In this document: in pieces, positions 11,081 through 22,449 of the stretch
How the letters are laid out: the number at the start of each line of letters is the position of its first letter
How positions within the stretch are numbered: position 1 is the stretch's first letter
DNA from: Temnothorax longispinosus
Taxonomy: Eukaryota > Arthropoda > Insecta > Hymenoptera > Formicidae
NCBI RefSeq assembly: GCF_030848805.1
Contig: NC_092369.1
Coordinates: 3,000,531-3,064,530 of the forward strand
Length of the DNA: 64,000 bases
Direction: 5' to 3'
Notes under the pieces: model-generated
What the model was told of the DNA's origin: nothing
What the model saw: the letters and a program-made list of their open reading frames with translations, nothing else
Databases searched by the model: none
Program-made: the position numbers and the translations under genes

Positions 11081-12395
11081 TTATTCAGAATCTGAAATTT
11101 CACTTTTAATTAATTTTTTTAAAAGTTTGTATTTTTCTTTTTTTATTTCCATTAGTTGTGCATGTCTATTTTCTTTTTCTCTTAATTTTGCTGCAAAATA
11201 TTCTTTTTGTTGTTCAATTTCCTTTTCTTTTAAAGTAATACGTTTTTTTTTTAATTTTAATATTTCTTTTTTTTGCTCAAAAGTTGCTGCATGTTTTTCA
11301 TCGTTGAGTTTGTCACGTTCAGTTTTCGTTTTTATATATTCCAACCATTGGTTTTCAATTTCAACTTTTGTCTTTGCTATATTAGATCCAGTTCCGTGCA
11401 ATGGACGTTTCCTTTTATTTGATGCAGGACTTTGTATTTCACTGTCACTGGATGTAGTCATTTGTACATTTTCATTGGAACATCTTGTTAATAAAGTGTT
11501 AGCATTTTTTGAAGTCAGTAAAGTGTTAGCATTTTTTGAAGTTATTGTTGAAGACTTATTTGAATCACGTTTTTGTGCGGATGAAGATGAAGACTTTTTT
11601 AAATAAGCCAAATTGGATGAAACAGTATGACTTGCAGCAGCATTTCCTTGTTGGCCAAAGATCTCATCTAGTTGATTGTACCATTCAAAGGTCATTGGAC
11701 TTCTTCCTGATTTACAGTTATTATCAACGCATTCCTTGTATTTTTTTATTAGAGAGTTCATTTTCCAACGAACCTGATCTGTAGTCATCTAAAATATAAA
11801 GTTATTATTTATGTATGAGTTTATAATTATATAGAATTTATGACAATCTAAAAAATTTTGCACTCTCTAATATTTTATACCTGTATTCCAAAATTTTCTT
11901 GTAAATCAGTAGAGATAGCTTCCCATGTTTTAGTTTTTCTTTTTGGATGATCGAGCATTTCTATTTTCATTTCATAAAGACTGAGAAGTGCTAACGTAGT
12001 ATTTTTATCCCAGACTGCAGCTATAAAAAATGAACAAATTATATTAAACAATAAAATTCATTATTAAAGTTCTATATCTCTTTAAAAGAAACATAACCTT
12101 ACGTTGTTTATTTACATGTGTGTTACATGTTTCCGTAGATAAATTTTCATTTATAGATGCACTTTTATCGCAGGTAGCAACTATAAAAAATGTACAAATT
12201 ATATTATACACATATTAAACAAATAAAATTGAATATTAAAGTTTTATTTATCTAAAATTTATGCTTACGTTGTTCATTATCACTTTGTACAAATAAATTA
12301 TTTTCTTCATCCATAAAAATTTGTTTTTCAATAAAACATGCATGATTTGCGGCTTCATCAAGTAATACATTTTCCTCACAATATTTGCACTTCAT
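11081..12395 (-). CDS. Harbinger Myb/SANT-like DNA-binding protein, four exons
   Basis: Minus-strand exons are 12395-12269, 12180-12103, 12020-11881 and 11788-11081; all junctions are GT-AG and in phase, giving about 350 residues. Exon 1 begins MKCKYCEENVL with a CxxC pair. Exon 3 into exon 4 gives a Myb/SANT-like trihelix: VWDKNTTLALLSLYE, then TWEAISTDLQENFG, then QVRWKMNSLIKKYKE, ending at FEWYNQLDEIFG. A serine-rich linker holds a duplicated TSKNANTLLT. The C-terminus (about 80 residues) is a highly charged K/E coiled coil. Such proteins are the obligatory partner of Harbinger nucleases. All four exons look intact, unlike the nuclease. Confidence 0.85.
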
Positions 12396-12680
12396 TTTCT
12401 TTATTTTCTAATTTAGCAAAATTAATTACAGAACTACACAAAATGACATTTAGATAGTTATATATATAATAACAGAAAGTATTTTTTTATCTCCAGGGTT
12501 GTAAATATTAAAATTTTAAAAGTTACTGAAATTGGTAATCCTGATTTACGACACAACATCTCGACTTTGCTTCTTAGCTGTGTCAAGTTGTGTCGTATTG
12601 TGTCGTTGTAGGAAAGCACTTATGTCGACACTGTGTCGCACTGTGTCGTCTGTGTTGCTTGCTGGAAAGCACCCTTAATC

Positions 12681-12808
12681 GCCACGTTCAGGAAACACAA
12701 CTGTTGATTGGTTCTTACACTTAGATCCGGAGAAGAACCAAAGTTAAGAACCAATCATATTAAAGAATCACTGACCACTCACTCAACAGTTGTTTCCTGA
12801 ATGCGGCC
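12681..12808. mobile_element. Short fold-back element, AACTGTTGA ends
   Basis: TTCAGGAAACACAACTGTTG at the left is mirrored by CAACAGTTGTTTCCTGAA at the right, with TTGGTTCTT/AAGAACCAA inside. It lies just outside the Harbinger right end and encodes nothing. Confidence 0.65.
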
Positions 12809-12870
12809 AATGTTAAATAGAGGGAGAATGATATATATGCATATGTCATGTGTTGGGATTGATCACATAA

Positions 12871-13014
12871 GCGGGAAACACAGACTTTTGCATAACGCAT
12901 AATGCATAAGCATAAGAAAATTGATTGGTCTATTTCCTTATGCACACGTATATGGACCAATCAATTTTCTTATGCTTACGCATTATGCGTTGTGCAGAAG
13001 TGTGTGCGCCCCGC
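12871..13014. mobile_element. Short inverted-repeat element, GCGGG ends
   Basis: Arms begin GCGGGAAACACAGACTTTTG and end with an imperfect complement finishing CCCCGC. The cores (CATAAGCATAAGAAAATTGA and its complement) are nearly perfect inverted copies. The same core occurs in the element at 61216-61350, so they belong to related families. Confidence 0.7.
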
Positions 13015-13019
13015 TTTAG

Positions 13020-13204
13020 GGCTGTGACGTAATCACACATGCGCATGACGGGCGACTGTTGACTCCTCCATGTGTGTCCATGTGCCAATGCTGTCCGTTT
13101 TCGCTAGTCCTTACACCATGGTCCTAGTCACGTTTCAACAGTCACGTCGGCAATATTCGTGCATCAGACTCCCTATATCATCGACTTTTTATATTACAAT
13201 TGAT
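13020..13204 (+). promoter_or_regulatory. Possible 5' exon and promoter for the DUF4806 gene
   Basis: A moderately GC-rich segment without repeats ends at a strong donor (GTAAGT at 13205-13210). It holds TGACGTAATC, a CRE-like motif, near 13025. It could be a non-coding first exon of the downstream gene. This is inference from the splice signal only. Confidence 0.25.
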
Positions 13205-13497
13205 GTAAGTATTACTGCGTAATTTACAAAATAATAAATTGTGGTATATAAAACTATAGTCTGATCTGGCTTCCAAGATGCTGCCGCGTCCTTCATGAAT
13301 TTAATTCCGACGTTCCGCCTATGAAAAACATGACATCAGATTAAGCATTTTACTACATCATGAAAGTTTAAAATATCAAAAAATATAGCCGTAATGAAAC
13401 AAAATTCTTTACTAGTTATCAATATATCGTGAATATTAAAATCTTATCGTTTATTGGTCTGTTGATAAAAGCTAACCTAACATAACCATAACTTAAT

Positions 13498-13662
13498 GGC
13501 TCGTCTACAATAGCCGCAACAGTATGCAGTAAGACGTAAGCAGTAAGCTGTTGACTAATGGGATTTTTACAATTCAAGAATAATCGACTGTGGTTGGTCA
13601 ATAGCTTATACTACTCACGTTTTACTGCCATGCATACTTTTACGGCTATTGTAGACGAGCTA
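13498..13662. mobile_element. 165-bp inverted-repeat element
   Basis: GCTCGTCTACAATAGCCG near the left end is matched by CGGCTATTGTAGACGAGC at the right. The interior has no reading frame of interest. A target duplication is not obvious. Confidence 0.75.
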
Positions 13663-13803
13663 TAATTGTAATGCAATTACCTATCATTATATTTGTTATA
13701 TTGGAATTGCTTGAAAATGCATCTCATTGAAAGAAATTTCTATCACATTCTTTACACAATCAATTTCATGTTGACGTTCTTAAATGTATTAATGATGTGC
13801 CAG

Positions 13804-13921
13804 TCTTTAGCAGAATTTGACAACAAGTTGAAAACTGACAAAGCTTACAGAAGTAAAGTGGTGAGTATTAACAAAGGAAATATATATATATCTCTCTCTG
13901 TGCGTGTGTGTGTGTGCGTGC

Positions 13922-13979
<58 letters not shown>

Positions 13980-14673
13980 CTCATATATGGAATTTCTTAT
14001 TCACAAAACAAAAAATACTATTAAAAATATTATAGAAGTAAAATTCTGCTACTTTGTGTTTAATTTCCTCATGTGTTTTAAAATATGTATAAGCATTTTA
14101 TTCTAAATGCTAATTCGTGTGGTTTATTGTACAATTTACTGTGTAATTAATTACATATTTCTGATTTTTAATACTCTGTACATTTAACTAATATTGTTTT
14201 CACACTCTCCCTTTTTTCAGATTTTGCATCTATCTACAATAGGTGGAAAAAATTCCAAAAAAATCACGATGGCAATCATGGGAAGAATCATCCATTGCAC
14301 TCTTACAACAAAATACAGTTGGAAAGGGGGGAAAGGCAAACGACAATTTTGTCTTTTTAATGGATTGCTGACTGCCGTCATTTGTAAGCTTGCAAGTTAT
14401 TTTATTATTTATAATTTTTACTTTGTGTCATTAAGAGCATCGTGATTACCAAATCTTATGTATACAGCTGTATGTTTTGTAAGGCAAACTTTTAAGATAG
14501 TGATATAGCTCATCGTTTTTTCTTTTTTGATTATGTTTATTCTTATCTGTGTAGGTGCAACTAGGCATACTAAACATATAGATACAGTGGTTGCACCTGA
14601 TGCTACTGAAGAAGGTGTTATTACAGGTATCAAAGAATTTCTTCGTCAGTCAATTGGCCGAGCTAAAACATAA
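13804..14673 (+). CDS. DUF4806-type protein, three C-terminal exons
   Basis: Exons 13804-13860, 14221-14383 and 14555-14673 join in phase (0, then 1) with GTGAGT/CAG and GTAAGC/TAG signals. They read SLAEFDNKLKTDKAYRSKV, then LSTIGGKNSKKITMAIMGRI and KYSWKGGKGKRQF, then ATEEGVITGIKEFLRQSIGR and a stop. This order (EFDxKL, a GG-K segment, YSWxGxKGK, an acidic helix) matches the DUF4806 domain, whose function is unknown and which is multicopy in insect genomes. No start codon is assigned; N-terminal exons are missing or lie upstream, where the 13498-13662 element has inserted. It could be a decayed gene copy. Confidence 0.6.
13897..13977. repeat. (GT)n microsatellite in an intron
   Basis: A TG/GT dinucleotide run of about 40 units with a few GC interruptions, starting 36 bp after the donor of the first DUF4806 exon. 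Confidence 0.95.
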
Positions 14674-14740
14674 GTAACTTACTGTATTAATCTCGTTTTT
14701 TGTTTATGTTAATTCTAATTTCTTTTTATTCTTGACAGAT

Positions 14741-14943
14741 GGGAAGCAAAGCAACATAATGAAAGAAACCCAGATCTTCATGAACATGTCTGAAACGGAA
14801 GAAACCTCTATTTTGAATGAAAGTGGTGAACAAAGTGAAGCTTCTTTAACTGATGTGGAAGATGACAGTAACAAGCACCTTCCCGATATTAATAATAAAA
14901 AACTAGTTCCTTATGTCAAAGACTCAGATGATTATTCATCATA
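14741..14943 (+). CDS. Candidate 3' exon, acidic, unassigned
   Basis: The segment follows a consensus acceptor (TTCTTGACAG). One frame runs 67 codons to TAG at the end, acidic and serine-rich (TSILNESGEQSEASLTDVED). It is codon-like, but the preceding DUF4806 exon already ends in TAA just before a GTAACT donor. It could be a 3' exon of an alternative transcript or part of the untranslated tail. Confidence 0.25.
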
Positions 14944-15252
14944 GTAGCCTATAATGTCATTAAAAAAGAATTGACAAATGTAGTATTGCGCTTTATGCGA
15001 TTATTAGAAGTAATATTTTTATTTTTCCTCACAGTAATACTACAGAATATAAAAAAGATTTTAGTTATATATAATGCATTGTAATATGCTTTGCACTATA
15101 CAACATTATTAATTTTAATTTTGTTTTTTCATGTGACTAAAGTTTATTATCATATTATATAATATGCTGTGATATTAAAATGTATAAGAGATAGATATAA
15201 TTATATATTTTTTAAAAATGAAAATTAATCTGCCAACACACAATAATTAAAA

Positions 15253-16273
15253 CCAGGAATCTTTATTCAATCGACGTAATTGGCGAAATAACGCTTAATC
15301 ACGACGTTTCGACCCGGGGGTTTTGGGTCCTTCTCAAGTGTCTTGTAACAAAAAATTTGGTAACGCCGGAATTAGTTAGAATTCTAACAAAAATATAACA
15401 GAAACAATTAAATGTCCTACCTATAAACTGGCATGGAACCATAGCTCTCGCGTAAATATCTCAGGAATACGAGGATTTTGACCGAAAAAGTCATATGTCA
15501 AAAGCTATAAAAACCTCTCCATTAGTGGTCGTTAAAGAGTAAAATTAACAATTAAAAAGTATAGAGTGATGAGAGTAATTACATGTTCGGTATCGTAGAG
15601 CGTCTTGATGTGAATTTCATAACGTTAAGATGCGTAATGTATAAATTCGGAAATAGTTAAACGGAGCCACACCGCGGGAAGGTGACGAACGGTCGGGAGC
15701 GAGCAAGCAACTGACAAGATTAATAAATGTACATTGTTATAAAGTTAAAAGACTAAACATAGCGGGTTTATATACAAGAGATGACTTTGTCGTATATTGG
15801 ATTTAGGTTTTTGGTATCTTTTTACAAGTTGATGGTATTCGCTTTTTACATAAAAAATCCGTTTAACTATTTCCGAATTTATACATTACGCATCTTAACG
15901 TTATGAAATTCACATCAAGGCGCTCTACGATACCGAACATGAAATTAATCATCACTCTATACTTTTTAATTGTTAATTTTACTCTTTAACTACAACTAAT
16001 GGAGAGGTTTTTATAGCTTTTGACATATGACTTTTTCGGTCAAAATCCTCGTATTTCTGAGATGTTCACGCGAGAGCTATGGTTTCATGCCAGTTTATAG
16101 GTAGGACATTTAATTGTTTCCGTTATATTTTTGTTAGAATTCTAACTAATTCCGGCGTTACCGAATTTTTTGTTACAAGACACTTGAGAAGGACCCAAAA
16201 CCCCCGGGTCGAAACGTCGTGATTAAGCGTTATTGTTACTCGCCAATTGCGTCGATTGAATAAAGATTCCTGG
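15253..16273. mobile_element. 1-kb inverted-repeat element with GAAACGTC motif
   Basis: Arms of about 410 bp (15253-15664 and 15859-16273) are inverted, slightly diverged copies. Each arm reads, going outward, CACTTGAGAAGGACCC, loop, GGGTCGAAACGTCGTG, then AATAAAG and CCTGG at the tip. The stem-plus-GAAACGTC arrangement is the same as in the 6587-7230 element although the arms are otherwise unrelated. The spacer has no gene. Confidence 0.75.
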
Positions 16274-16439
16274 TTTTTATATATTTTTTGTAAACTGTTT
16301 TATTGTTATTAAAATAATTTTTTGTAAAGAACAACTTTTCTATGACACCTGACATTTATTCCTTAATATTGTATATAATTTAATACTAGATACAATAATA
16401 TTAAATATTATACTATACTGTATATATTATATATAACAT

Positions 16440-16630
16440 ATGTTTTTAATGAGGTATAGATATCCGATACATATCCAGAATCAGATATCATATCTGAAGA
16501 TGAAATTATCATGGCTTTTCGCGATCTTGGAGATGTCTTTGAGATATTCTCATGATATCTTGCACAATCAGATATTCCGTCATTGAGATATCTTCTAGAT
16601 ATCTTAGAGATGCATATATATTTATATATA
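16440..16630. repeat. AGATATCT-rich repeat segment
   Basis: Many GATATC/AGATATCTT variants occur, as at 6240-6410. A frame of 85 codons here is compositionally biased and not believed to be a gene. Confidence 0.4.
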
Positions 16631-17369
16631 ATTATATATAATCTTTTTTCCCGGGTATTTTCCATTTCTTATATGATCATATATAATCATATATCTACTA
16701 ATATAAACTAATATAAACAAATAAGAGGTTTTTTCCCGGGATTATATATATTTAAATATATTTTAAATTTTTATTATGTGGAATAATATGAAAGGAATCG
16801 ATTGTTGTAAAAAAAGAAACAGAAAACATTATTGTAAAAAATTTGATTGCATTTTACAGATCCATTTAATTTTGCAAAATTGCAAATGCAAAAATTATTA
16901 TTATTATTCGCTTCCTTTCATTATTCTACGTATAAAAGTATGAAGGTAAAATTATAGAAAAGTGAATTATACTTCACGAGATATTTCCTATTTATATTAA
17001 AAATATTGTAACAAAATTTTAAATATTTCAAGAAATTTTTAATAGAAGAGGGCTGTATTATAGTGTTTTAAAAACGATAAGATCTATACAACTTTTATCT
17101 AAAAAAAAATCAAGTTTTATTTAAGAAATTAGTCTCCTTTAAAATTTCTTGAAAATGACGACATGTGTTATGGCACGACTCACATTGGAATCATATGTCC
17201 CCCTTTAAACCAAACAACTTTCGTCTGAAGCATTTCTTTCTAGAATCACAAATAAAAAAGTTTTTGGGGGTAATCGATTAAAATGGGACACCCTGTATAT
17301 AATATTTTTTTTCTCGGGAGTCTGTATTCTTGTACTGGTGAAATTTTGTACTATCCTCGCTGGTTTTCG

Positions 17370-17469
17370 TGCAGCCCCATCCAAGTCCAGTGCAGTTACA
17401 AAGAACAAACCTCTCACTAGTTCTAGTGCAGCCACATCTAGTTCCAGTGCAGTTGCAAGGAACAAACCT
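17370..17469. repeat. 57-bp-spaced direct duplication
   Basis: GTGCAGCCCCATCCAAGTCC at 17370 recurs in diverged form (GTGCAGCCACATCTAGTTCC) at 17427; both continue with AGTGCAGTT and end with GAACAAACC. Confidence 0.7.
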
Positions 17470-17699
17470 TAGGTTAATTGCATCGCTTGCACTTTTCCAT
17501 AACCTCTTTTCGCGGGCTGGAGTATATACGTAAGAAGCACATATGCATTTTATTATATACGAATGGGGGAACGCGGATAAAAGTCATAAAATGAATTATA
17601 CGGTAAGAGACGCATGAAGTAACTATCAAATATTGAATATTCTGTCAGAGCTCCAAGCATACGGATTTTTATTATGGCAACTTGTCGATCGTGCTGGCG

Positions 17700-17861
17700 T
17701 CAGATCAATGTAACAAAACTATTTTAACTGCGAATTTTGGACCTGAACCTGATACACGTTATCGGTTATTTGCGTCGCATTACGATCTCACGCTGTTATT
17801 TCTGCCCCGAATTCCTGCCGAGAGTTTTGATGTAGATCGCAGTAATTAATTACAAAGGTAA
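17700..17861 (+). promoter_or_regulatory. Probable 5' untranslated exon of the MTFR1-like gene
   Basis: A non-repetitive segment ends at a consensus donor (ACAAAG/GTAAGAAAC near 17861). The first coding exon downstream starts exactly at its ATG after an acceptor, so an upstream non-coding exon is required. The transcription start is not visible. Confidence 0.4.
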
Positions 17862-18927
17862 GAAACTTTATCTGGAAAGAGTCAAATTCGTCAGAACAGA
17901 TTTTGAAAGTATTTGTTAAAAATTTTGTCAATAGATGCAAGCAAAAATATAACAGAACATAATGGTAGATTGACTGCAGAAATTGAGCAAAAAATGTCGT
18001 TTCGTGACCTTTTAAATAGGCATTCCATGAAATAACGAATTCTGTTCGATTTCTTCCAATAATCTACTGTTGAATTATGTTGACAGACTCTGTCGGCAAA
18101 ACACGAGTTTAATGCATAGATGAAACTGAATCTGTTGCGATATCTGAGCAAATCTACTAGTAATCTGTATCATACTGTGGGCAGTTTGCTTACTGATTAT
18201 ATCTCAATGTGTTCACTGATTGTATAATAAAGCGAAACTCGCTTCTATCATGCTTTATTAACCATAAACAAATATAACATGGAAATTTCTGAATAAGCAA
18301 TCAAAATGCATTTATATGTATCAGTAAAATCAATATAAAGTAAAAATGTGAAGTCAATAATTTTGTGTACATTTACTAATATAAGTTTATACGTATATTA
18401 ACTTTATCAGTAAAAAATTTAAAAGACACGAAAATGAGATTCTGCCATTATGTTCTGTTAGCAGATTTTGTTATATTTTTGTTGATACTCTATCGAGACA
18501 AAATTTGTAGCAGACATTTTTAAAATCTACTCTCAACAGATTTGACTATACAGGTTATTTTTCATATATTATGATTACACATATTAAATTTGCAGACATG
18601 TAGAAGTTGCAGATATAACAATGCATTATAAATGTAAATATACCTACGTAGTTGATTATCTTACCAGTACACATTATCTTATAATATTTTAATATTGTCA
18701 ATAATATAATTGTAATTTAGAAAATAAATATTTGTTATATCTCTATGTATAGAAACGATAGAAACTATTATTTGTTGTATATTATATGTTTGTATATTAT
18801 AGGCTTACGACAAAATTTAGCAATAACATCTTAGATTTTGGGTATTTGCTTCTGTTTTTATTTTATACATCTTGGAATAACACTTTATTGTATCAAAATT
18901 ATAAAAATTAATTTTCTTTTTTTATAG

Positions 18928-20305
18928 ATGGGCGACATTAAATATTATGGAAAAAGGAGAAGTATTGTAAGGAGGATTGGATCTTTTTTACCATTAAAGC
19001 CTCCACCAAAAATATATGTCAGTGTGACACCGTTACATTTGATGACAAATTCAATGATTAACGAGGAAACTAGTAGCAATTATGTTGATACGAATGGATA
19101 TCCAATGAGGTCAGCACCTTATTCTGTCAAGTTACAATTAGACATATACATATTTATTCTGCAATATTGTTTTGAAAAATTGAGTTTGATGACAGCTTTT
19201 CTGGCAGCAGGCCAGATCTGTTGGAGCCAATTAGTTTTGGATCTGAAGTACGATTGCTCGCATTAGAGCAAGAATTACAAGAGCTTAGGGAACAAATTTC
19301 GACAATTGTAAAAAGTAATAAACTGTCTAAATGTATGTAAAACATATATTTCGTTATGCTCAAAGATATCCGAGAAGACTTGAAAATTTATGTTTGTTTT
19401 GTAGATGCGTCTGTCGCGTCTCTGCCCAATGGAGCAGATGATATGAAGTCTGTGCCATCTCCACCTCCACCGCCACCGCCATTTCCGCTTCCACTTCCAC
19501 TTCTGCCACCCACAACACCGCATATCGCGAGAAGGGCTAGTTTGCAAGATCACAAAATTGAAGATCGGAAGAAGATTCCATCGAGTGTACAGAAATTTAC
19601 GGGTGATATGCTGAAGGATATCGATAGTGTAAAATTGAGACCAGTTGTGAGGTAATTGAGATTAATGTTTTTAGGCACAACTCAAAATTTCTGGTCTTTT
19701 ATCATATATTAATTATACAAATAAATTTGTATTAAACAAAAGTTGAAGTAGATTGTTTTATATATTATAACTTGCATTAGAATAAACTTTATGGATGAAA
19801 TATCTCTTTTTATTCACGAATTAATAAATAATTATAAATTTAGATTAATCGACTTTAAAGACTATTTACACTAAAAATCCAAGATAAATAATCTAATATA
19901 GATTGAATCATACGTTGTTTAGTAAAGACGCTTAAAAAAGTGTTTTTACATGCACTAGCGATATATTGTTCAGTCTATTTCTATTGAATGTGATTGCATA
20001 TAAAAAAATTATCTTACTCTCAGCGTCAAAAAGGCATGATTTCTTGTTTGTGAAACCATAATCCAACATCTAATAGTGATTATGCTAGAAAGACCGGGAA
20101 ACTCTTACAACTCTTGGAAAATAAAATAAAACAGTACTGTGTATTGATGTTTTATAGGTCTCCAGGTGGACATCCTATACGGGTAAAACGTGAGAATAGT
20201 CCATGCAATGATTTGCAGGAAATTTTGCGAAGACGCTACATTGCAATGCAATCTCCCGATAGCAGGAATTCATCAGCTAACTTAGCCATGGACGGTTCAT
20301 TTTGA
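18928..20305 (+). CDS. Mitochondrial fission regulator (MTFR1 family)
   Basis: Coding exons 18928-19125, 19185-19332, 19405-19651 and 20158-20305 have consistent phases (0, 1, 2) and give 246 residues plus stop. The N-terminus has RRSIVRRIGSFLPLKPPPK, similar to the start of the MTFR1/MTFR1L/MTFR2 family. Exon 2 holds a leucine-rich coiled coil (LLALEQELQELREQISTIV). Exon 3 holds a polyproline run (SVPSPPPPPPP) and the basic segment after it. Exon 4 carries RRRYIAMQSPDSR near the end. Family members act at mitochondria and influence fission. The ATG follows directly after a TTTATAG acceptor. The first intron is short (59 bp) with a GTCAAG donor, the only such donor that keeps the frame. It is the best-preserved host gene in the window. 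Confidence 0.8.
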
Positions 20306-20648
20306 ATGAATTAAAAAACAAATTGTCCATATATGAAAATACTTTTGAATATTTTCACTGTATGTACATTTATATGAAATTTAGGACTCTTACAATAAGA
20401 AAATATGATCTGTTATACGTTTGATTTATCATAGATATGTTATGTTTGAATTTTTTGCATTTTGCATTAGCTGATTTATACCGAGAAACATAAACCAAAG
20501 ATCAGTTTGCTGCACCAATGTGACGTCGCTCAGGATAAAATTTTTTTCAAATCGAGAAATTGCAATAACAATGTTTTCAATAAGTTTGAAGAAAGCCATT
20601 TTAGTTTGTGTTTATGATTAAAGTTAAATTATTTTAATATTGTATATA

Positions 20649-21090
20649 CGAAGTCTGCCAAAAAAATAATGAGATTAAATTACTGTTGATTAAATCTGTA
20701 GCGTACAATGTGGCAACACTGACAAATCGTAACCACACAGAACGTAAAGTGTAGTTCTGTAAAAGTTCCTATAAAAGCAGTACAAGTTTCGACTTGTTCA
20801 GTTACGTTCATGTGTCATTATAACGTTTTTACACGAAAGTGTGTATTAGTAGATGTTGTCACCGTTTTCATTATGGAGGAATAAAAGATTGAAAAAAAAT
20901 ATGCGATAAAGTTTTGTGTTAAATTGAAAAAAATCGCCACGGATTGTTATAAAAAATTAAAAAAACATTTGATGATTATGTTTTATTACCGTGCTCAGGT
21001 TTTTCAATGCCAGGTGTTTTCAGTTAGCTGCTAGTGGGTCATATTTTGGAGAGAACCATTATAATCGCATTACTTTTCTGGCAGACCTCG
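20649..21090 (+). mobile_element. Mariner-like element with deleted transposase
   Basis: Ends CGAAGTCTGCC and a diverged inverted copy GGCAGACCTCG are flanked by TA on both sides. Inside, near 20874, a broken frame reads MEE, stop, KIEKKYAIKFCVKLKK. This resembles the N-terminal helix-turn-helix region of mariner transposases. The catalytic part is absent, so this is an internally deleted, non-autonomous copy. Confidence 0.75.
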
Positions 21091-21129
21091 TAAGGCTGTT
21101 ATGATATTAAAGTTTCATGTAGGGCTAGG

Positions 21130-21265
21130 TGATTTGGTTCGAAGGTTCCGATATTTGAACTTCGAAGCCTCGAAAGAATTCGAAGCTTTGAAGTTAACTT
21201 CGAACCTTCGAAATTCAAGATGTCTTTGAAACTTTGAAGCTTTGAAGTTGTCAAAAGTAACAGCC
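21130..21265. repeat. Degenerate CTTCGAA repeat
   Basis: About ten variants of CTTCGAA/TTTGAAG lie within 135 bp, able to fold on themselves. No gene is seen. Confidence 0.7.
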
Positions 21266-21395
21266 CTAGTTTTATGTCAATGACTTTTCTTACAAAATCT
21301 AGCTATAATAACTCTAATGTCTGAAATAAAAAATATATTATTTTCATGATAGTTTGTAACAAAATAGAATATACAGTTTCTGTTACTATTTATGC

Positions 21396-22446
21396 AGAGT
21401 GGACCATTTTTATGCCCCCACTTAAATGTCTTTTTTCTATGTCTTTTACAAAAAAATGTTTCGTACAAAAGTTGTTTGACCTTAAGGGTGACACAAGACA
21501 GTGATATCAATTTGTTTGCAGATACTGCTACTGTTGAGAAATTCACTAATTATTACTTTTCTTAAATAGAAACCGATCTTCTTTGTTTTATACAAGTTGT
21601 AGGTCTCGTCGAGAAAAATCTAACCATATGTATTAGAACAGCAAATTGAGAGTTATCTCGCCAGTAAGTGAAAAGAATTCAGCTTAGGTGTATTTTATTC
21701 GACCCAACTGGCCAACAATATGTATTAGGTTTTCTTAATTTTTCCACGAATCACACAATTTTTTAAATTTTGGATTATTAGTGTTCCACATATATGTCAA
21801 GAAGTAGAAAATCCCTTGAAGGCTTTTTCGATTACGTTTGATAAAATTTATTATTGTCAATGGAAACTTGATCGAGCATTTGCGCTAATATTACAAATAT
21901 TTATAGTGAAAAGTAAGGGAATTTGAAGAAGCACCCGAATAGTGAAAAAAAAACAATTAGAGAATCACAGTCCAAAACATCAACTTCACAGAAAGTAGAA
22001 AAACTTTATGCTTGATATTATTTTTGTAGTTAACTGATCAGATACGTAGATTTTACGGACAGAGAAATATACGTGAGGATAGAAAACAACCTACGAAAGT
22101 GCATTAAACCTCATATCATAAGTACCTCTCGACATGTTTGCGGAACACTAATATTCCAAAATTAAAAAATTGTGTAACTAATGGAAAAAGCAAGAAAACC
22201 CTAAATCAATACATATGGTTGGATTTGTCTTAACAAGACCTACAACTTTTGTTTAAAAAAGAAAATCGGTTTCTGTTTAAGAAAAGTGATGATTAGTGAA
22301 TTTCTCGAAAGTGACACCATCTGTGAACTAATTAATATTGCTGTCTTGTCTCTCTTAAGGTCAAACAACTTTTTATGCGAAAGATTTTCTTGTAAAAAGT
22401 GTAGAAAAAAAATATTTAGATGGGAACATTAAATCGGCCCATTCTA
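21396..22446. mobile_element. Fold-back element with about 400-bp arms
   Basis: Left and right arms are inverted copies. Examples are TTGTTTGACCTTAAG versus CTTAAGGTCAAACAA, and CATATGTATT versus AATACATATG. The unpaired centre (about 21820-22120) has no coding potential. Termini are approximate. Confidence 0.7.
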
Positions 22447-22449
22447 TAT

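Larger units (their letters stand above)
8258..12674. mobile_element. PIF/Harbinger DNA transposon, complete ends
   Basis: The left end GGGTGCTTTCCAGCAAG is mirrored at the right (CTTGCTGGAAAGCACCC ending at 12674). TTA lies directly outside each end (8255-8257 and 12675-12677), the 3-bp duplication typical of PIF/Harbinger. The subterminal regions are rich in ACACTGTGTC-type short repeats, possible transposase binding sites. It carries a HARBI1-type nuclease on the plus strand and a Myb/SANT-like protein on the minus strand, the standard two-gene set. A smaller TTAA element (10604-10937) is nested inside. Confidence 0.9.

Noticed and set aside
13693..14106. A 137-codon open frame over the DUF4806 first exon and GT repeat
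   Set aside because: Most of it is intron and GT microsatellite (VCVCVCV). Only 13804-13860 is supported as coding, by splice phase and domain match.
17205..17465. An 86-codon minus-strand frame with repeated TALELD units
   Set aside because: It is produced by the 57-bp-spaced direct duplication and TE end sequence; no independent support.
21130..21265. CTTCGAA cluster as a heat-shock-element array
   Set aside because: The units resemble GAANNTTC heat-shock elements by chance, but the spacing is irregular and no promoter or gene is adjacent.
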